Shown: positions 8,369-17,546 of the stretch, piece after piece
Layout of the letters: the number at the start of each line of letters is the position of its first letter
Numbering within the stretch: the stretch's first letter is position 1
From: Microbacterium salsuginis
GTDB lineage: Bacteria > Actinomycetota > Actinomycetes > Actinomycetales > Microbacteriaceae
Assembly (NCBI RefSeq): GCF_012524205.1
Contig: NZ_JABACI010000002.1
Span: forward strand, 124,001-188,000
Direction of reading: 5' to 3'
Length of the DNA: 64,000 nucleotides
Notes under the pieces: model-generated
Seen by the model: the letters and a program-made list of their open reading frames with translations, nothing else
Told to the model about the DNA's origin: nothing
Database searches by the model: none
Program-made: the position numbers and the translations under genes

Positions 8369-8413
8369 GGTGAGGGGCGCCGTGGCTCAGTCGAGCCCAC
8401 GGCACCCCTCACC
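8369..8413 (-). terminator. Strong hairpin between infB and rbfA
   Basis: Two 17-nt arms (8369-8385 and 8397-8413) pair with one C/A mismatch around an 11-nt loop, starting 9 nt after the infB stop. No T-run follows on the minus strand. It could be a partial terminator, an RNA processing or stability element, or both. It sits 18 nt before the rbfA start. Confidence 0.7.
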
Positions 8414-8421
8414 GAATGCGA

Positions 8422-11187
8422 TCAGCCTCGCGGCTTCTCGACCAGCTCTGTGGTCTCGATCTCGTCGCCGACCTGGATGTCGTTGAACTTGCCGAGGCCG
8501 ATACCGGCTTCGAAGTCCGTGCGCACCTCGGTGACGTCGTCCTTGAAGCGGCGCAGCGACTCGATCGCCAGACCGTCGGCGAGGACCACGCCGTCGCGGA
8601 TGACGCGTGCCTTGGCGTTGCGCGTGATCGTGCCCGAGCGGACGATGACACCGGCGATGTTTCCGAACTTGGAGGAGCGGAACACCTCGCGGATCTCGGC
8701 CACACCCGACTGGACCTCTTCGTACTCCGGCTTGAGCAGGCCCTTGAGCGACTGCTCCACGTCGTCGATCGCGTTGTAGATGACCGAGTAGAACCGGACG
8801 TCCACACCCTCGCGCGAGGCGCGCTCGCGCGCCTTCGTGTCGGGGCGGACGTTGAATCCGATGACGATCGCGTTGTCGATCGTCGCGAGGTTGATGTCGG
8901 ACTCGGTGATCGCGCCGACGCCGCGGTGGATGATCCGCAGCTGCACGGAGTCGTCGACCTCGATCTTGAGCAGCGACTCCTCGAGCGCCTCGACGGCACC
9001 GGAGACGTCACCCTTGATGATGAGGTTGAGCGACTCGACCTTGCCCTCTTCGAGAGCGCGGGTGAAGTCCTCGAGCGAGATGCGCTTGCGGGCCTTGGCC
9101 AGCTGGGCGTTGCGCTCGGCAGCCTCGCGCTTCTCGGCGATCTGACGGGCGGTGCGGTCCTCCTCGGTCACGATGAACGTGTCGCCGGCGCGCGGCACCG
9201 AGTTGAGACCCTGCACCTGCACGGGCCGCGAGGGGTACGCCTCTTCGACCGCGTCGCCGTTCTCGTCGGCCATCGCACGCACACGGCCGTATGCCGTGCC
9301 TGCGACGATCGCGTCGCCGACGCGCAGCGTTCCGGACTGGATGAGCACTGTGGCGACCGATCCGCGACCCTTGTCGAGCTTCGCTTCGATCGCGACACCG
9401 CGCGCGGCCTTGTTCGGGTTCGCCGTGAGGTCGAGCCCCGCGTCCGCGGTCAGCAGGACGGCATCGAGGAGCTCCTGGATGCCGGTGCCCTGACGAGCCG
9501 AGACATCCACGAACATGACGTCGCCGCCGTACTCCTCGGCCACCAGCCCGTATTCCGTGAGCTGCTGGCGCACCTTGGCCGGGTTGGCGTCGGGCTTGTC
9601 GACCTTGTTCACCGCGACCACGATCGGCACGTTCGCCGCCTGCGCGTGGTTGAGGGCCTCCACCGTCTGCGGCATGATGCCGTCGTCGGCGGCGACCACG
9701 AGGATGGCGAGGTCGGTCACCTGCGCACCACGGGCACGCATGGCGGTGAACGCCTCGTGACCCGGGGTGTCGATGAAGGTGATCGCACGCTCGATGCCCT
9801 CGTGCTCGGTCCAGACCTGGTACGCACCGATGTGCTGCGTGATGCCGCCGGCCTCGCCCGCGACCACATTGGTCTGACGGATGGCGTCGAGCAGTCGCGT
9901 CTTACCGTGGTCGACGTGGCCCATGACGGTGACCACGGGGGGACGGATCTCGAGGTCTTCCTCGTTCTCCGCCTCCAGCTCGGCCTCGAGGTCGAGACCG
10001 AAGCCCTCCAGGAGCTCTTTGTCCTCGTCCTCGGGCGAGACCATCTGGATCTTGTAGCCGAGCTCGGCGCCGAGCACCTCGAAGGTGGCCTCGTCCAGAG
10101 ACTCGGTCGCGGTCGCCATCTCACCCAGGTTGAACAGGATGGTCACGAGCGTGCCGGGCTGCACGGTGTAGCCGCGCAGGGCCTCGAGCTTGTCGGCGAA
10201 GTCCGCGATCGACGCGCCGCGACGCAGACGGATGATCTCGCCGTTGCCCTTGGAGACGTTGACGCCACCGACGACCGGCGCCGACCGCATCTCGAATTCC
10301 TGCCGCTTCGCACGACGCGACTTGCGCTGCTTCGACTTGCCGCCGCCCTTGCCGAACGCACCCGCGGTGCCACCGCCGGGGCCACGGCCACGACCGCCGC
10401 CGCCACCGGGACGACCGGCGAAGCCGCCCGCGGGCGGTCCGCCACCGGGACGCTGGAAACCACCGGCGCCACCGGCACCGCCGGGACGACCGGGACCGCC
10501 GGGACGCTGCTGGAACGGAGCGCCGGGACGACCGCCGCCACCGGGACGACCCGCGCCGCCCTGGCGCGGAGCGCCCGGACGAGGTGCGCCCGGGCGAGGC
10601 GCCTGGGGCCGCGGGATGTTGCCGGGGGTCGGACGCTGGCCCATGCCCTGCGCCGAGGCGAAGGGGTTGTTGCCCGGACGGGGGCCGGCGGGACGCTGGC
10701 CCATGCCCTGCGACGAGGCGAAGGGGTTGTTCCCCGGACGCGGCGTGCCGCCGGGGCGCGGCGCCTGCGGCGCTGCTGCGCCACCAGGTTTGGGTGCCGC
10801 GGGCGCAGACGGTGCTGCGGCTTCGGCGGGCGCCGCCGGAGCGGGCGCCTGAGCAGCCGGAGCGGCCGGGGCCGCAGCGGGAGCCGGCGCTGGCGGCGCG
10901 GGCGCTGCGGGCGCCGGAGCCGCCGGCTTCGCGGCGGGCGCAGACGGCCGGGACGGGCCGGGACGCGCGGCCGGCTTGGCCGCGGCGGCCGCCGGCTTGG
11001 CGTCGGCAGCCGGCTTCGCTGCGCCGTCCGCCTCGAGGGCGGCGCGCAGCTTGCGAGCCACGGGGGGCTCGATGGTCGACGAGGGGCTCTTGACGTATTC
11101 GCCCAGCGCCTTCAGCTTCTCGAGCGCGACTTTGCTGTCGACGCCGAGCTCAGAGGCGATCTCGTGCACGCGTGGTTTGGCAGCCAC
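8422..11187 (-). CDS. infB: Translation initiation factor IF-2
   Basis: GTPase that delivers initiator tRNA to the 30S subunit. 921 residues, the long actinobacterial form. After a short N-terminal IF2_N segment ([15 protein letters not shown]) comes a roughly 270-residue Ala/Pro/Gly/Arg-rich disordered region with a duplicated [13 protein letters not shown] unit. The G domain shows GHVDHGKT (G1), DTPGHEAF (G3) and [10 protein letters not shown] (G4), followed by domains II-IV ending at ELVEKPRG. The start is a GTG with an AGGAGA site, and a 10-bp hairpin covers part of that site. It lies downstream of nusA and ylxR. Confidence 0.98.
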   Translation of the reverse strand: MAAKPRVHEIASELGVDSKVALEKLKALGEYVKSPSSTIEPPVARKLRAALEADGAAKPAADAKPAAAAAKPAARPGPSRPSAPAAKPAAPAPAAPAPPAPAPAAAPAAPAAQAPAPAAPAEAAAPSAPAAPKPGGAAAPQAPRPGGTPRPGNNPFASSQGMGQRPAGPRPGNNPFASAQGMGQRPTPGNIPRPQAPRPGAPRPGAPRQGGAGRPGGGGRPGAPFQQRPGGPGRPGGAGGAGGFQRPGGGPPAGGFAGRPGGGGGRGRGPGGGTAGAFGKGGGKSKQRKSRRAKRQEFEMRSAPVVGGVNVSKGNGEIIRLRRGASIADFADKLEALRGYTVQPGTLVTILFNLGEMATATESLDEATFEVLGAELGYKIQMVSPEDEDKELLEGFGLDLEAELEAENEEDLEIRPPVVTVMGHVDHGKTRLLDAIRQTNVVAGEAGGITQHIGAYQVWTEHEGIERAITFIDTPGHEAFTAMRARGAQVTDLAILVVAADDGIMPQTVEALNHAQAANVPIVVAVNKVDKPDANPAKVRQQLTEYGLVAEEYGGDVMFVDVSARQGTGIQELLDAVLLTADAGLDLTANPNKAARGVAIEAKLDKGRGSVATVLIQSGTLRVGDAIVAGTAYGRVRAMADENGDAVEEAYPSRPVQVQGLNSVPRAGDTFIVTEEDRTARQIAEKREAAERNAQLAKARKRISLEDFTRALEEGKVESLNLIIKGDVSGAVEALEESLLKIEVDDSVQLRIIHRGVGAITESDINLATIDNAIVIGFNVRPDTKARERASREGVDVRFYSVIYNAIDDVEQSLKGLLKPEYEEVQSGVAEIREVFRSSKFGNIAGVIVRSGTITRNAKARVIRDGVVLADGLAIESLRRFKDDVTEVRTDFEAGIGLGKFNDIQVGDEIETTELVEKPRG
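10631..10740. repeat. 60-bp tandem repeat inside infB
   Basis: Two nearly identical 50-bp stretches at 10631-10680 and 10691-10740, offset by exactly 60 bp. They encode two copies of the Asn-Asn-Pro-Phe-Ala-Ser / Gly-Met-Gly-Gln-Arg unit in the disordered region of IF-2. The period keeps the reading frame, so copy number can change without breaking the gene. Confidence 0.85.
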
Positions 11188-11193
11188 AATTCT

Positions 11194-11218
11194 CCTGTCT
11201 GGGGTCTACCCAGACAGG
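11194..11218 (-). promoter_or_regulatory. Hairpin overlapping the infB ribosome-binding site
   Basis: A perfect 10-bp stem (11194-11203 with 11209-11218) with a 5-nt loop lies just before the infB GTG at 11187. On the mRNA the 3' arm ends in CAGG and forms part of the AGGAGA ribosome-binding site, so the folded form should hide it. It could be a translational switch or a weak terminator between ylxR and infB. No T-run follows. Confidence 0.65.
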
Positions 11219-11278
11219 GCAGACCGTTAGTCGCGGACGGGACTCATTTCGAGCCGTTCACTTTGTTCCCATAGCCAT

Positions 11279-11533
11279 TCAGCCTTTGGTTCGCTGTAGG
11301 TACTGTTCGATGGTCTGCGTGTCGAGCGGACCCGGCACACGCAATGCTCGCACGAAGGCGCGGCGCCGGATGGCGGTGTCCACGCACTCGCTGGTCTCGT
11401 GCACCCACGCGCCCCGCCCGGGCATCGAAGCGCGGCCGTCGGGAATGAGGACCGAATCGATGGCGACCACCCTGAGAAGGGAGGACCGGGGAGCACGCGT
11501 GCGGCATCCGACGCACGTTCGTACAGGTTCCAT
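11279..11533 (-). CDS. YlxR family RNA-binding protein (DUF448)
   Basis: Small basic protein of the YlxR family, found between nusA and infB in many bacteria. The 84 residues begin with the conserved RTCVGCRTRAPRSSLLRVV and contain the family-typical GRGAWVH motif. The role is not settled; YlxR proteins are thought to bind RNA or nucleoid DNA and to affect transcription. It is separated from nusA by 47 bp and from infB by 91 bp containing a hairpin, and is probably on the same transcript. Confidence 0.93.
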   Translation of the reverse strand: MEPVRTCVGCRTRAPRSSLLRVVAIDSVLIPDGRASMPGRGAWVHETSECVDTAIRRRAFVRALRVPGPLDTQTIEQYLQRTKG

Positions 11534-11580
11534 TCTACACCCCGGGGCCTGCGCCCCTGACCCTCCGCCCGGCCTGCGCC

Positions 11581-12567
11581 TCAGGATTCCAAGATGCTGT
11601 CGGGCTGGATGTCGATCTTGGCGCCGGTGAGCTTGGCGGCCAGGCGGGCGTTCTGCCCTTCCTTGCCGATCGCCAGCGACAGCTGGTAGTCGGGCACGAG
11701 CGCCCGAACCGCCTTGCTCGAGACATCCAGCACGAAGCTCGACGTCACCTTCGCCGGCGACAGTGCGTTCGCGACGAACTTCGCCAGCTCCGGGTCGTAG
11801 TCCACGATGTCGATCTTCTCGCCGCCGAGCTCTTCGGTGACCGCGCGCACACGACGCCCGAGTTCGCCGATGCAGGCCCCCTTGGCGTTGATCGACGGGT
11901 CGTTGGCCTTCACGGCGATCTTGGTGCGGTGGCCGGCCTCGCGGGCGAGCGAGACGATCTCGACCAGTCCGGCCGGGATCTCGGGCACCTCGAGCGCGAA
12001 CAGCTTGCGGACGAGGCCCGGGTGCGTGCGCGACACCGTGATGGCGGGACCCTTGGCGCCCTTCGAGACGCTCGTGACGTACACCCGCAGGCGTGAGCCG
12101 TGCGCGTAGTCCTCGCCGGGCACCTGCTCCTCAGGGGGCAGGATCGCCTCGACCGTGCCGAGGTCGACGTGCACCATGCGGGGGTTCGGGCCCTGCTGCA
12201 CGATGCCGGCGACGATGTCGCCCTCCTTGCCGCGGAACTCCCCCAGCACGGCGTCGTCGGCGATGTCGCGCAGGCGCTGGCTGATGACCTGTTTGGCGGC
12301 GAAGGCGGCGATGCGGCCGAAGTCCTCGGGAGTGCTCTCCTCCTCGCCGATGACGGCGCCCTCTTCGTCGAGCACCGGGATGAAGACGGCGACGTGGCCG
12401 GTCTTGCGGTCGAGCTCCGAGCGGGCGCCCTCCGGCAGCTCGCCGGTGGGCGACGTGTGCTTGGCATACGCGGTGAGGATCGCCTGCTCGATGATGCGCA
12501 CCAGCTCGTCGAACGGGATCTCCTTCTCACGCTCGACCGTCCGAAGCAGTCCGAGATCGATGTCCAC
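11581..12567 (-). CDS. nusA: Transcription termination/antitermination factor NusA
   Basis: RNA polymerase-associated factor that modulates pausing, termination and antitermination. The 328-residue protein has the N-terminal polymerase-binding domain (MDIDLGLLRTVEREKEIPFD), an S1 domain (about 110-180), and two KH domains (KIAVKANDPSINAKGACIGE and LSLAIGKEGQNARLAAKL). It lacks the C-terminal acidic repeats of proteobacterial NusA, as usual in this group. It starts at a GTG with a GGAGG site. It heads the visible nusA-ylxR-infB-rbfA unit; rimP, which usually precedes it, is not in the 116 bp upstream or beyond. Confidence 0.97.
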   Translation of the reverse strand: MDIDLGLLRTVEREKEIPFDELVRIIEQAILTAYAKHTSPTGELPEGARSELDRKTGHVAVFIPVLDEEGAVIGEEESTPEDFGRIAAFAAKQVISQRLRDIADDAVLGEFRGKEGDIVAGIVQQGPNPRMVHVDLGTVEAILPPEEQVPGEDYAHGSRLRVYVTSVSKGAKGPAITVSRTHPGLVRKLFALEVPEIPAGLVEIVSLAREAGHRTKIAVKANDPSINAKGACIGELGRRVRAVTEELGGEKIDIVDYDPELAKFVANALSPAKVTSSFVLDVSSKAVRALVPDYQLSLAIGKEGQNARLAAKLTGAKIDIQPDSILES

Positions 12568-12683
12568 AGTGGCCTCCGTATTCAGCTCTCACCGGTGCGT
12601 CGACGCGCCCCGGAACCCTACAACGTTACCCGATGCCCGGCTGCGTGAATCCGGTATGCGCGCCCGAGCGGGCGCGCCATGAC

Positions 12684-14564
12684 TCACCGACTGCAGTCGT
12701 CCACGTGACTGTCGGTGCGGGTGAGCCTCGCCTCCGTCCAGTCGACGAGAACCGGCAGGAAGCTCGACCCCGGCAGCAGCGTTCCCAGATGGTCGTATCC
12801 GCGGTATGCCAGCCGGCGCACCTGCTCCCCTTCCGCGCACAGGCGATCGACGAACTCCTGCTGCAGCCGCGGCGGAATGACCTCGTCCTCGGTGCCCCAC
12901 GCGACCAGCAGCGGATGATCCCACGGACCTGCGGGGACGTTGTCGGCCAGACGTCTGCCCAGCGGCCCGGCGGTGAGATCGCCGACGTACAGCGGCCGGT
13001 CCTCGGCCACCCCGAGCGCCGTGGCGACCGAGACCATCACGCCCGGCTCGGACGGACAGCGCTGCGTCATCTCACGGACGATCGCCTCGGCACCGGGCGC
13101 GATGTAGCGCGACAGGTCGACGTCGCCGTACGTGTCGGCGTACGGCACCAGCACCCACGAGATGAGGATCGACAGGAGTACGCCGGCATCGCCCCGGGTG
13201 AGCTCGTCCGCCAGTGCAAGCGGATCCGCCGCCGGTGCGAGCACGGCGGTGCCGAGCATGTCGAGATCGGGAGCGTAGTCCTCCACGATCTGCGACATCC
13301 ACAGCGCGGCATGTCCGCCCTGAGAATGCCCCCACGCGACGGTGCGCGTCGACAGCGTCACGTCGTCCAGCTCCCGGGCGGCAAGCACCGCGTCCAGCGA
13401 CGAGCGGGCCTCGCCCCTCCCGATGAGATAGGGGAACACGCCGGGCGCCCCCTGCCCCGAGTAGTCCGACGCGACCACGATCCATCCCCGCCGGATCACA
13501 TCGTCGAGCGCGGGGATGGCCCATTTCGTCGCGGAGGCGTCTCGCAGGCTCGGTGCGCAGCCACGCGCCACCCCCGTCGTGCCGTGATTCCACGCGATGA
13601 CCGGGCGCGCCCCCGGCGGCCGCTCGTCGGGAACGATGACCAGAGCGCTCGCGACCGCCGGCTGACCGACCGCATCGCGCGTGGTGTAGAGGATGCGGTG
13701 GACCTGTGCACCCACCGGCTCCTGCCCCGCGAACTCTCCGACACGGATCAGGCGCCCGTGCTCGTAGGGCACGACCGCGGGCGGGTCGTAGAACGCGTCG
13801 ACGACGGGCGCGCCCTCCGACAGCCACGAGCTGGCCCACCAGCCGCCGGCCGCCAGGGCGACGAGCAGACCCGCGACGCCGTAGCGCCCTGCCGCCGCCC
13901 AGGCGCCGCGCGTGCGGCGCGGACGCGCCGCGCCGGTCGTGGCATCCGTTCGCTCTCCGTCGTCTTCTGTGCGAGCGCCGACGTCCGCGGGCACGTTGCG
14001 ACCGCCGGCGACGAACGCGCGCACCGCGCGGACCACCAGCGTCGCGCCGAAGACGATCGTGCGCACCCCGAAGACGATCGCGACGACGAGGACCGTCACA
14101 TCCGGCCACGAGAAGGCGAGGATGCCGAACACCAGCTGGGCACCGCCCCACGCGGCGGCGAGGACGCGCTGACTGACCCGCCCGCGCGTGAACGCGTCAT
14201 AGAGCGAGGCGAGCCCGCCCACGAGAAGCAGCACGGCGATGAGCTGCGGCAGCAGCTCGAGCGTGCGCCCCAGTCCGACGAGGATGGCAAGGCCCAGCAC
14301 GATCCACAGCGCGCCGAATCCGACGCGGGACCACACGGCCGACTCCGGGGCGCCCAGCATCCGCGCGACACCGGTGAAGATCGCACTGAGTCCGACGTAC
14401 ACCGTCAGCAGGAACAGTGATGTGAGCGGGCGCGTGACGATCAGAAGGCCCACGAGCAGCGCCAGCGCTCCGACGATCACGAGCGCGGCCGGAGGCGCGC
14501 CATGGACCAGACGCGGCGCGATGCTCCAGCCGGTCCCGCGGGGGTGACGGGCCTCACGGATCAT
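12684..14564 (-). CDS. Membrane-anchored lipase-like hydrolase with N-terminal DUF308 domain
   Basis: Two-part protein of about 626 residues. Residues roughly 20-190 hold six hydrophobic helices in the paired pattern of HdeD/DUF308 proteins. A charged linker and one more helix (about 220-245) follow. The rest is an alpha/beta-hydrolase of the secretory lipase type, with nucleophile Ser in GHSQGG (about 413), the segment WNHGTTG, and late Asp and His candidates (GTEDEVIP and YDHLGTLL). The hydrolase is probably outside the membrane. Substrate unknown; lipids or esters are suggested by family only. I start at the ATG at 14564, 7 nt after TATCAT; an ATG at 14573 overlaps that hexamer. Confidence 0.85.
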   Translation of the reverse strand: MIREARHPRGTGWSIAPRLVHGAPPAALVIVGALALLVGLLIVTRPLTSLFLLTVYVGLSAIFTGVARMLGAPESAVWSRVGFGALWIVLGLAILVGLGRTLELLPQLIAVLLLVGGLASLYDAFTRGRVSQRVLAAAWGGAQLVFGILAFSWPDVTVLVVAIVFGVRTIVFGATLVVRAVRAFVAGGRNVPADVGARTEDDGERTDATTGAARPRRTRGAWAAAGRYGVAGLLVALAAGGWWASSWLSEGAPVVDAFYDPPAVVPYEHGRLIRVGEFAGQEPVGAQVHRILYTTRDAVGQPAVASALVIVPDERPPGARPVIAWNHGTTGVARGCAPSLRDASATKWAIPALDDVIRRGWIVVASDYSGQGAPGVFPYLIGRGEARSSLDAVLAARELDDVTLSTRTVAWGHSQGGHAALWMSQIVEDYAPDLDMLGTAVLAPAADPLALADELTRGDAGVLLSILISWVLVPYADTYGDVDLSRYIAPGAEAIVREMTQRCPSEPGVMVSVATALGVAEDRPLYVGDLTAGPLGRRLADNVPAGPWDHPLLVAWGTEDEVIPPRLQQEFVDRLCAEGEQVRRLAYRGYDHLGTLLPGSSFLPVLVDWTEARLTRTDSHVDDCSR

Positions 14565-14571
14565 CCGCACC

Positions 14572-14577
14572 ATGATA
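14572..14577 (-). promoter_or_regulatory. Putative -10 element, leaderless lipase transcript
   Basis: TATCAT on the minus strand, 7 nt before the ATG at 14564. The next in-frame ATG upstream (14573) overlaps it, so 14564 is the more likely start. Confidence 0.45.
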
Positions 14578-14762
14578 GGTCGCTCGCCGATGCGGCGGTC
14601 ACCCGCCGTCCGCGCGGCGCACGCATCCAGTTGATTGGCAGTCCACCTGCCGATGCCCTGCGCGCAACCTCTCCGTTACCGACCCCAACGAATGTCGAGG
14701 CCGAGCGTCCGCCCGATCCCGACGGCAAGACGCGCTCCCCTCCCCTCATGAACGGAGTATCC

Positions 14763-17291
14763 GTGGTCTCGTCCACAACCCGTCCGATGCGTCGGCTCGC
14801 GCGTCGCTGCACCGCGCTCTTTGCAACCGCGGGCCTCGCGGCCGGCGCGTTCGCAGCCGTGCCCGCAACCGCAGCGGCTGCCGATCCTGCACCCGTCGAC
14901 GACCTCGCGTCGCGGTTCACCCTCGCGGTGCTGCCCGACACGCAGTTCTACTCCCGATACTCGTCCGACCAGTTCGTCCCGCGATATGGCGCCGATCCCT
15001 TCGCGGTCCAGACCCAATGGATCGCCGAGCACGCTGACGACCTCCGGATCCCGTTCACCGCACACCTGGGCGACATCGTGGACCGCGCCGGCACCCAGCG
15101 CGAGTGGGAGGCAGCCGACCGCGCGATGAAGACACTCGAGGATGCCGCCCTCTCCTATTCGATCCTTCCCGGCAACCACGACGTGCTGGACAGCAGCAAA
15201 TGGGACAACGAGCTCAACGCCGTCAACGAGCCGTTCAACCGCTGGTTCGGCGCGACCCGCGCAGCAGCCCAGTCGACCTACATGGGCAGCGACGCCACCG
15301 GCCTCAGCCAGTTCCACATCTTCGAAGCCGAAGGACAGCAGTTCATGTCGCTGGCTCTGTCATGGCGACCGTCCGACGCGACTCTCGAATGGGCACAGAG
15401 CGTCCTCGACGCTCATCCGACCGTCCCGGTGATCCTCAGCAACCACGCCCTCCTCGGCGTCGCCGCCGACCAGACGACGCCGGTCGAGACCGGCGACAGC
15501 ACGCGCATGTGGGACACGCTCATCAAGGGCAACGACCAGATCTTCATGACGCTCAACGGTCACTTCCACGGTGCCACCCGCCAGGTGAAGACGAACGACT
15601 TCGGCCACCCGGTGCACCAGATCCTCATGGACTATCAGATGGCATACGAGGGCGGGAACGGCTATCTCGGCCTGCTCGAGTTCGACCTCACCAATGACAC
15701 CATCTCGCTCGAGACGGGCTCGCCCTGGGTCACCTTCAAACCCCAGGAGACGCTGACCAGCTACGATCAGCCGCTGCTGGACGGTCCGCACCAGCGTTTC
15801 ACACTGGACTTCGACTTCAGCGAGCGCTTCCAGGGCTTCCACCCCGGATTCACGGCGGGCACGCCCGACGAACCGTCGTTGAGCAACGCTGCGCGGTCGA
15901 TCCTCCTCGACGGCTTCGAGGGTCCAGACCCCATCTCGACGGAGCTGCCGGGCAACGAGCTCGACTTCGTGCAGGTTGAAGGCGCCCTCGCCCACTGGCG
16001 GTTCAACGGCCACGACGGCACCGTCGACGCCGACACGGTGATCGAGGACATCGTCGGCGACAACGACCTCACGCGCGTCGATCCGGCGGACACGGCTGCC
16101 GTCGGCGCCACGTGGGAGGACGTCACCATCGAGAACACGGACGTGCACGGGTTCTCATCCGACGGCGCAGCAGCCTGCTTCGACAATTCGTCGGGTTCGC
16201 GCTTCAGCTATCTCACGACAGCGGCCGACGCAGCGATCAACAACGCCGATCTCACCCAGGGCTACACCATCGAGACCTTCGTCAAGATGGATGCCGACTG
16301 GGATGCCGCGGCCAACGGCTGGTCGAAGGCCATCACCCGCACGGGCAACCGCTCCCTGATGGGCGCCCCGCGCACGCAGTGGGACTGGACGGCCTCGCCG
16401 ACCGCCCTCGGCATCTCGAACCTGCGCGAGTTCCAGTTCACGAGCCTTCCCGCCGATGCCGCGCAGGGTGACCGCGTGAACTGGTCGGGCGAGATCATGG
16501 TGGGCACGTGGTCACATGTGGCCGTCGTCAACGATGCGGCCGCCGGCACCACGACGATGTATGTCGACGGTGCTCCTGTCTTGCGCAACGCGAACAACGT
16601 CGCGGGTCAGGCGGGCATGGCGGACATGCCGTGGATCATCGGAGCCGACTGGGTAGACAACGCTGCCCGCAACGGATGGCACGGATGCGTGGGCGAGACG
16701 CGGATCATCGACCGCCCGACGACGCCCGACGAGTGGCTGACCCAGCGCGCCGATCTGAGCGGTCTCACCGTCGCGCAGGCACCCGAGGGCACGATCGGAC
16801 CGGATGAGCCGGTGATCTTCGCCGGCACCGGCCTCCCTGGCGCCGAGGTACGCACCGCTCCCGGGCACGCCACGACCGTCGTGGCCGCGGACGGGACGTG
16901 GCAGCTCGAGATCACCGACGGTCTTGTGCGCGGTGCGAACTCGTTCGAGCTCGTTCAGGCTCTGGGCTCTCGTGCCAGCACGCCCGTCGCCATCGAGTTC
17001 GAGGTCGAGCACTTCGCCGTGGGGGTCGCGGCATCCACCCGCACTCTGGCGGGCAAGCAGTACGTGTCGGTCGTCGCGACGAACAACGAGTCCGTCCCCG
17101 TTGACATCGTCATCGAGACCCCGTACGGCGCGAAGACCTTCCTCGCGGTGGCGCCGGGCAAGTCTGCGAGCGTCTCGATCAACTCGCGGCTGACATCCGT
17201 CCCCGCCGGCACGGCGAGTGTCGCAGTCACCGGCGTCGTCGAGGGCGAGACGGTCACGATGACCAAGCTCGCGGCCTACCCTGCCGGCTGA
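14763..17291 (+). CDS. Secreted calcineurin-type metallophosphoesterase with LamG-like domain
   Basis: 842-residue exported protein. A basic N-terminus (RPMRRLARR) and Ala-rich core form a signal peptide cut near residue 35. The phosphoesterase domain (about 45-300) has the metal-ligand motifs LPDTQ, HLGDIVD, LPGNHD, SNHALLG and LNGHFHGA. A concanavalin/LamG-like region (about 415-660, from ALAHWRFNGHDG) and an Ig-like C-terminal part follow. No LPXTG anchor is seen. It likely hydrolyses phosphoesters outside the cell. I start at the GTG at 14763, which has GGAG 5 nt upstream; the in-frame ATG at 14748 has no such site. Confidence 0.88.
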   Translation: MVSSTTRPMRRLARRCTALFATAGLAAGAFAAVPATAAAADPAPVDDLASRFTLAVLPDTQFYSRYSSDQFVPRYGADPFAVQTQWIAEHADDLRIPFTAHLGDIVDRAGTQREWEAADRAMKTLEDAALSYSILPGNHDVLDSSKWDNELNAVNEPFNRWFGATRAAAQSTYMGSDATGLSQFHIFEAEGQQFMSLALSWRPSDATLEWAQSVLDAHPTVPVILSNHALLGVAADQTTPVETGDSTRMWDTLIKGNDQIFMTLNGHFHGATRQVKTNDFGHPVHQILMDYQMAYEGGNGYLGLLEFDLTNDTISLETGSPWVTFKPQETLTSYDQPLLDGPHQRFTLDFDFSERFQGFHPGFTAGTPDEPSLSNAARSILLDGFEGPDPISTELPGNELDFVQVEGALAHWRFNGHDGTVDADTVIEDIVGDNDLTRVDPADTAAVGATWEDVTIENTDVHGFSSDGAAACFDNSSGSRFSYLTTAADAAINNADLTQGYTIETFVKMDADWDAAANGWSKAITRTGNRSLMGAPRTQWDWTASPTALGISNLREFQFTSLPADAAQGDRVNWSGEIMVGTWSHVAVVNDAAAGTTTMYVDGAPVLRNANNVAGQAGMADMPWIIGADWVDNAARNGWHGCVGETRIIDRPTTPDEWLTQRADLSGLTVAQAPEGTIGPDEPVIFAGTGLPGAEVRTAPGHATTVVAADGTWQLEITDGLVRGANSFELVQALGSRASTPVAIEFEVEHFAVGVAASTRTLAGKQYVSVVATNNESVPVDIVIETPYGAKTFLAVAPGKSASVSINSRLTSVPAGTASVAVTGVVEGETVTMTKLAAYPAG

Positions 17292-17298
17292 GTCCTCC

Positions 17299-17329
17299 GG
17301 CCGGGGCCGTTCGGATCGCGGCCCCGGCC
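17299..17329 (+). terminator. Terminator hairpin after the metallophosphoesterase gene
   Basis: Perfect 11-bp GC-only stem (17299-17309 with 17319-17329) around a 9-nt loop, 8 nt after the stop codon. There is no T-run, as is common for high-GC actinobacterial terminators. Confidence 0.75.
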
Positions 17330-17534
17330 CGCTCACCCCCGTCCGCGAGACCGCGAGCGGATATCCGCGCACTCCCAGGAGCTGGAACGGAACAGCTCTC
17401 GTGTGCTCCGCTACAGCGTGATCGCGTTCGGCGCCGCCCTGCCCACCAAGCGGCGGCAGAGCGAGAAGCATGGCGAACACCTGCACAGCGAGGGCTGAGA
17501 AGCAAGTCCTTCCTGCGCCACTGGGCCTGCTCTC
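17330..17534. other. Intergenic region without a recognisable gene
   Basis: About 205 bp between the terminator and the next promoter. I see only a small 6-bp-stem hairpin near 17380-17400 and no ORF with a credible start and family. It is the largest empty stretch in the window once terminator and promoter are set aside. Confidence 0.6.
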
Positions 17535-17540
17535 TAGGCT
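17535..17540 (+). promoter_or_regulatory. Putative -10 element, leaderless DUF1206 transcript
   Basis: TAGGCT exactly 6 nt before the ATG at 17547; no ribosome-binding site fits between them. Confidence 0.55.
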
Positions 17541-17546
17541 GAACCC

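Noticed and set aside
8416..11274. Long plus-strand reading frame opposite infB
   Set aside because: It is the complement of a highly conserved IF-2 gene. Long antisense frames are expected in DNA this GC-rich, and the translation shows no family pattern.
14502..14762. Extended start of the metallophosphoesterase gene
   Set aside because: The extension would place 87 polar residues before the signal peptide and overlaps the divergent lipase promoter.
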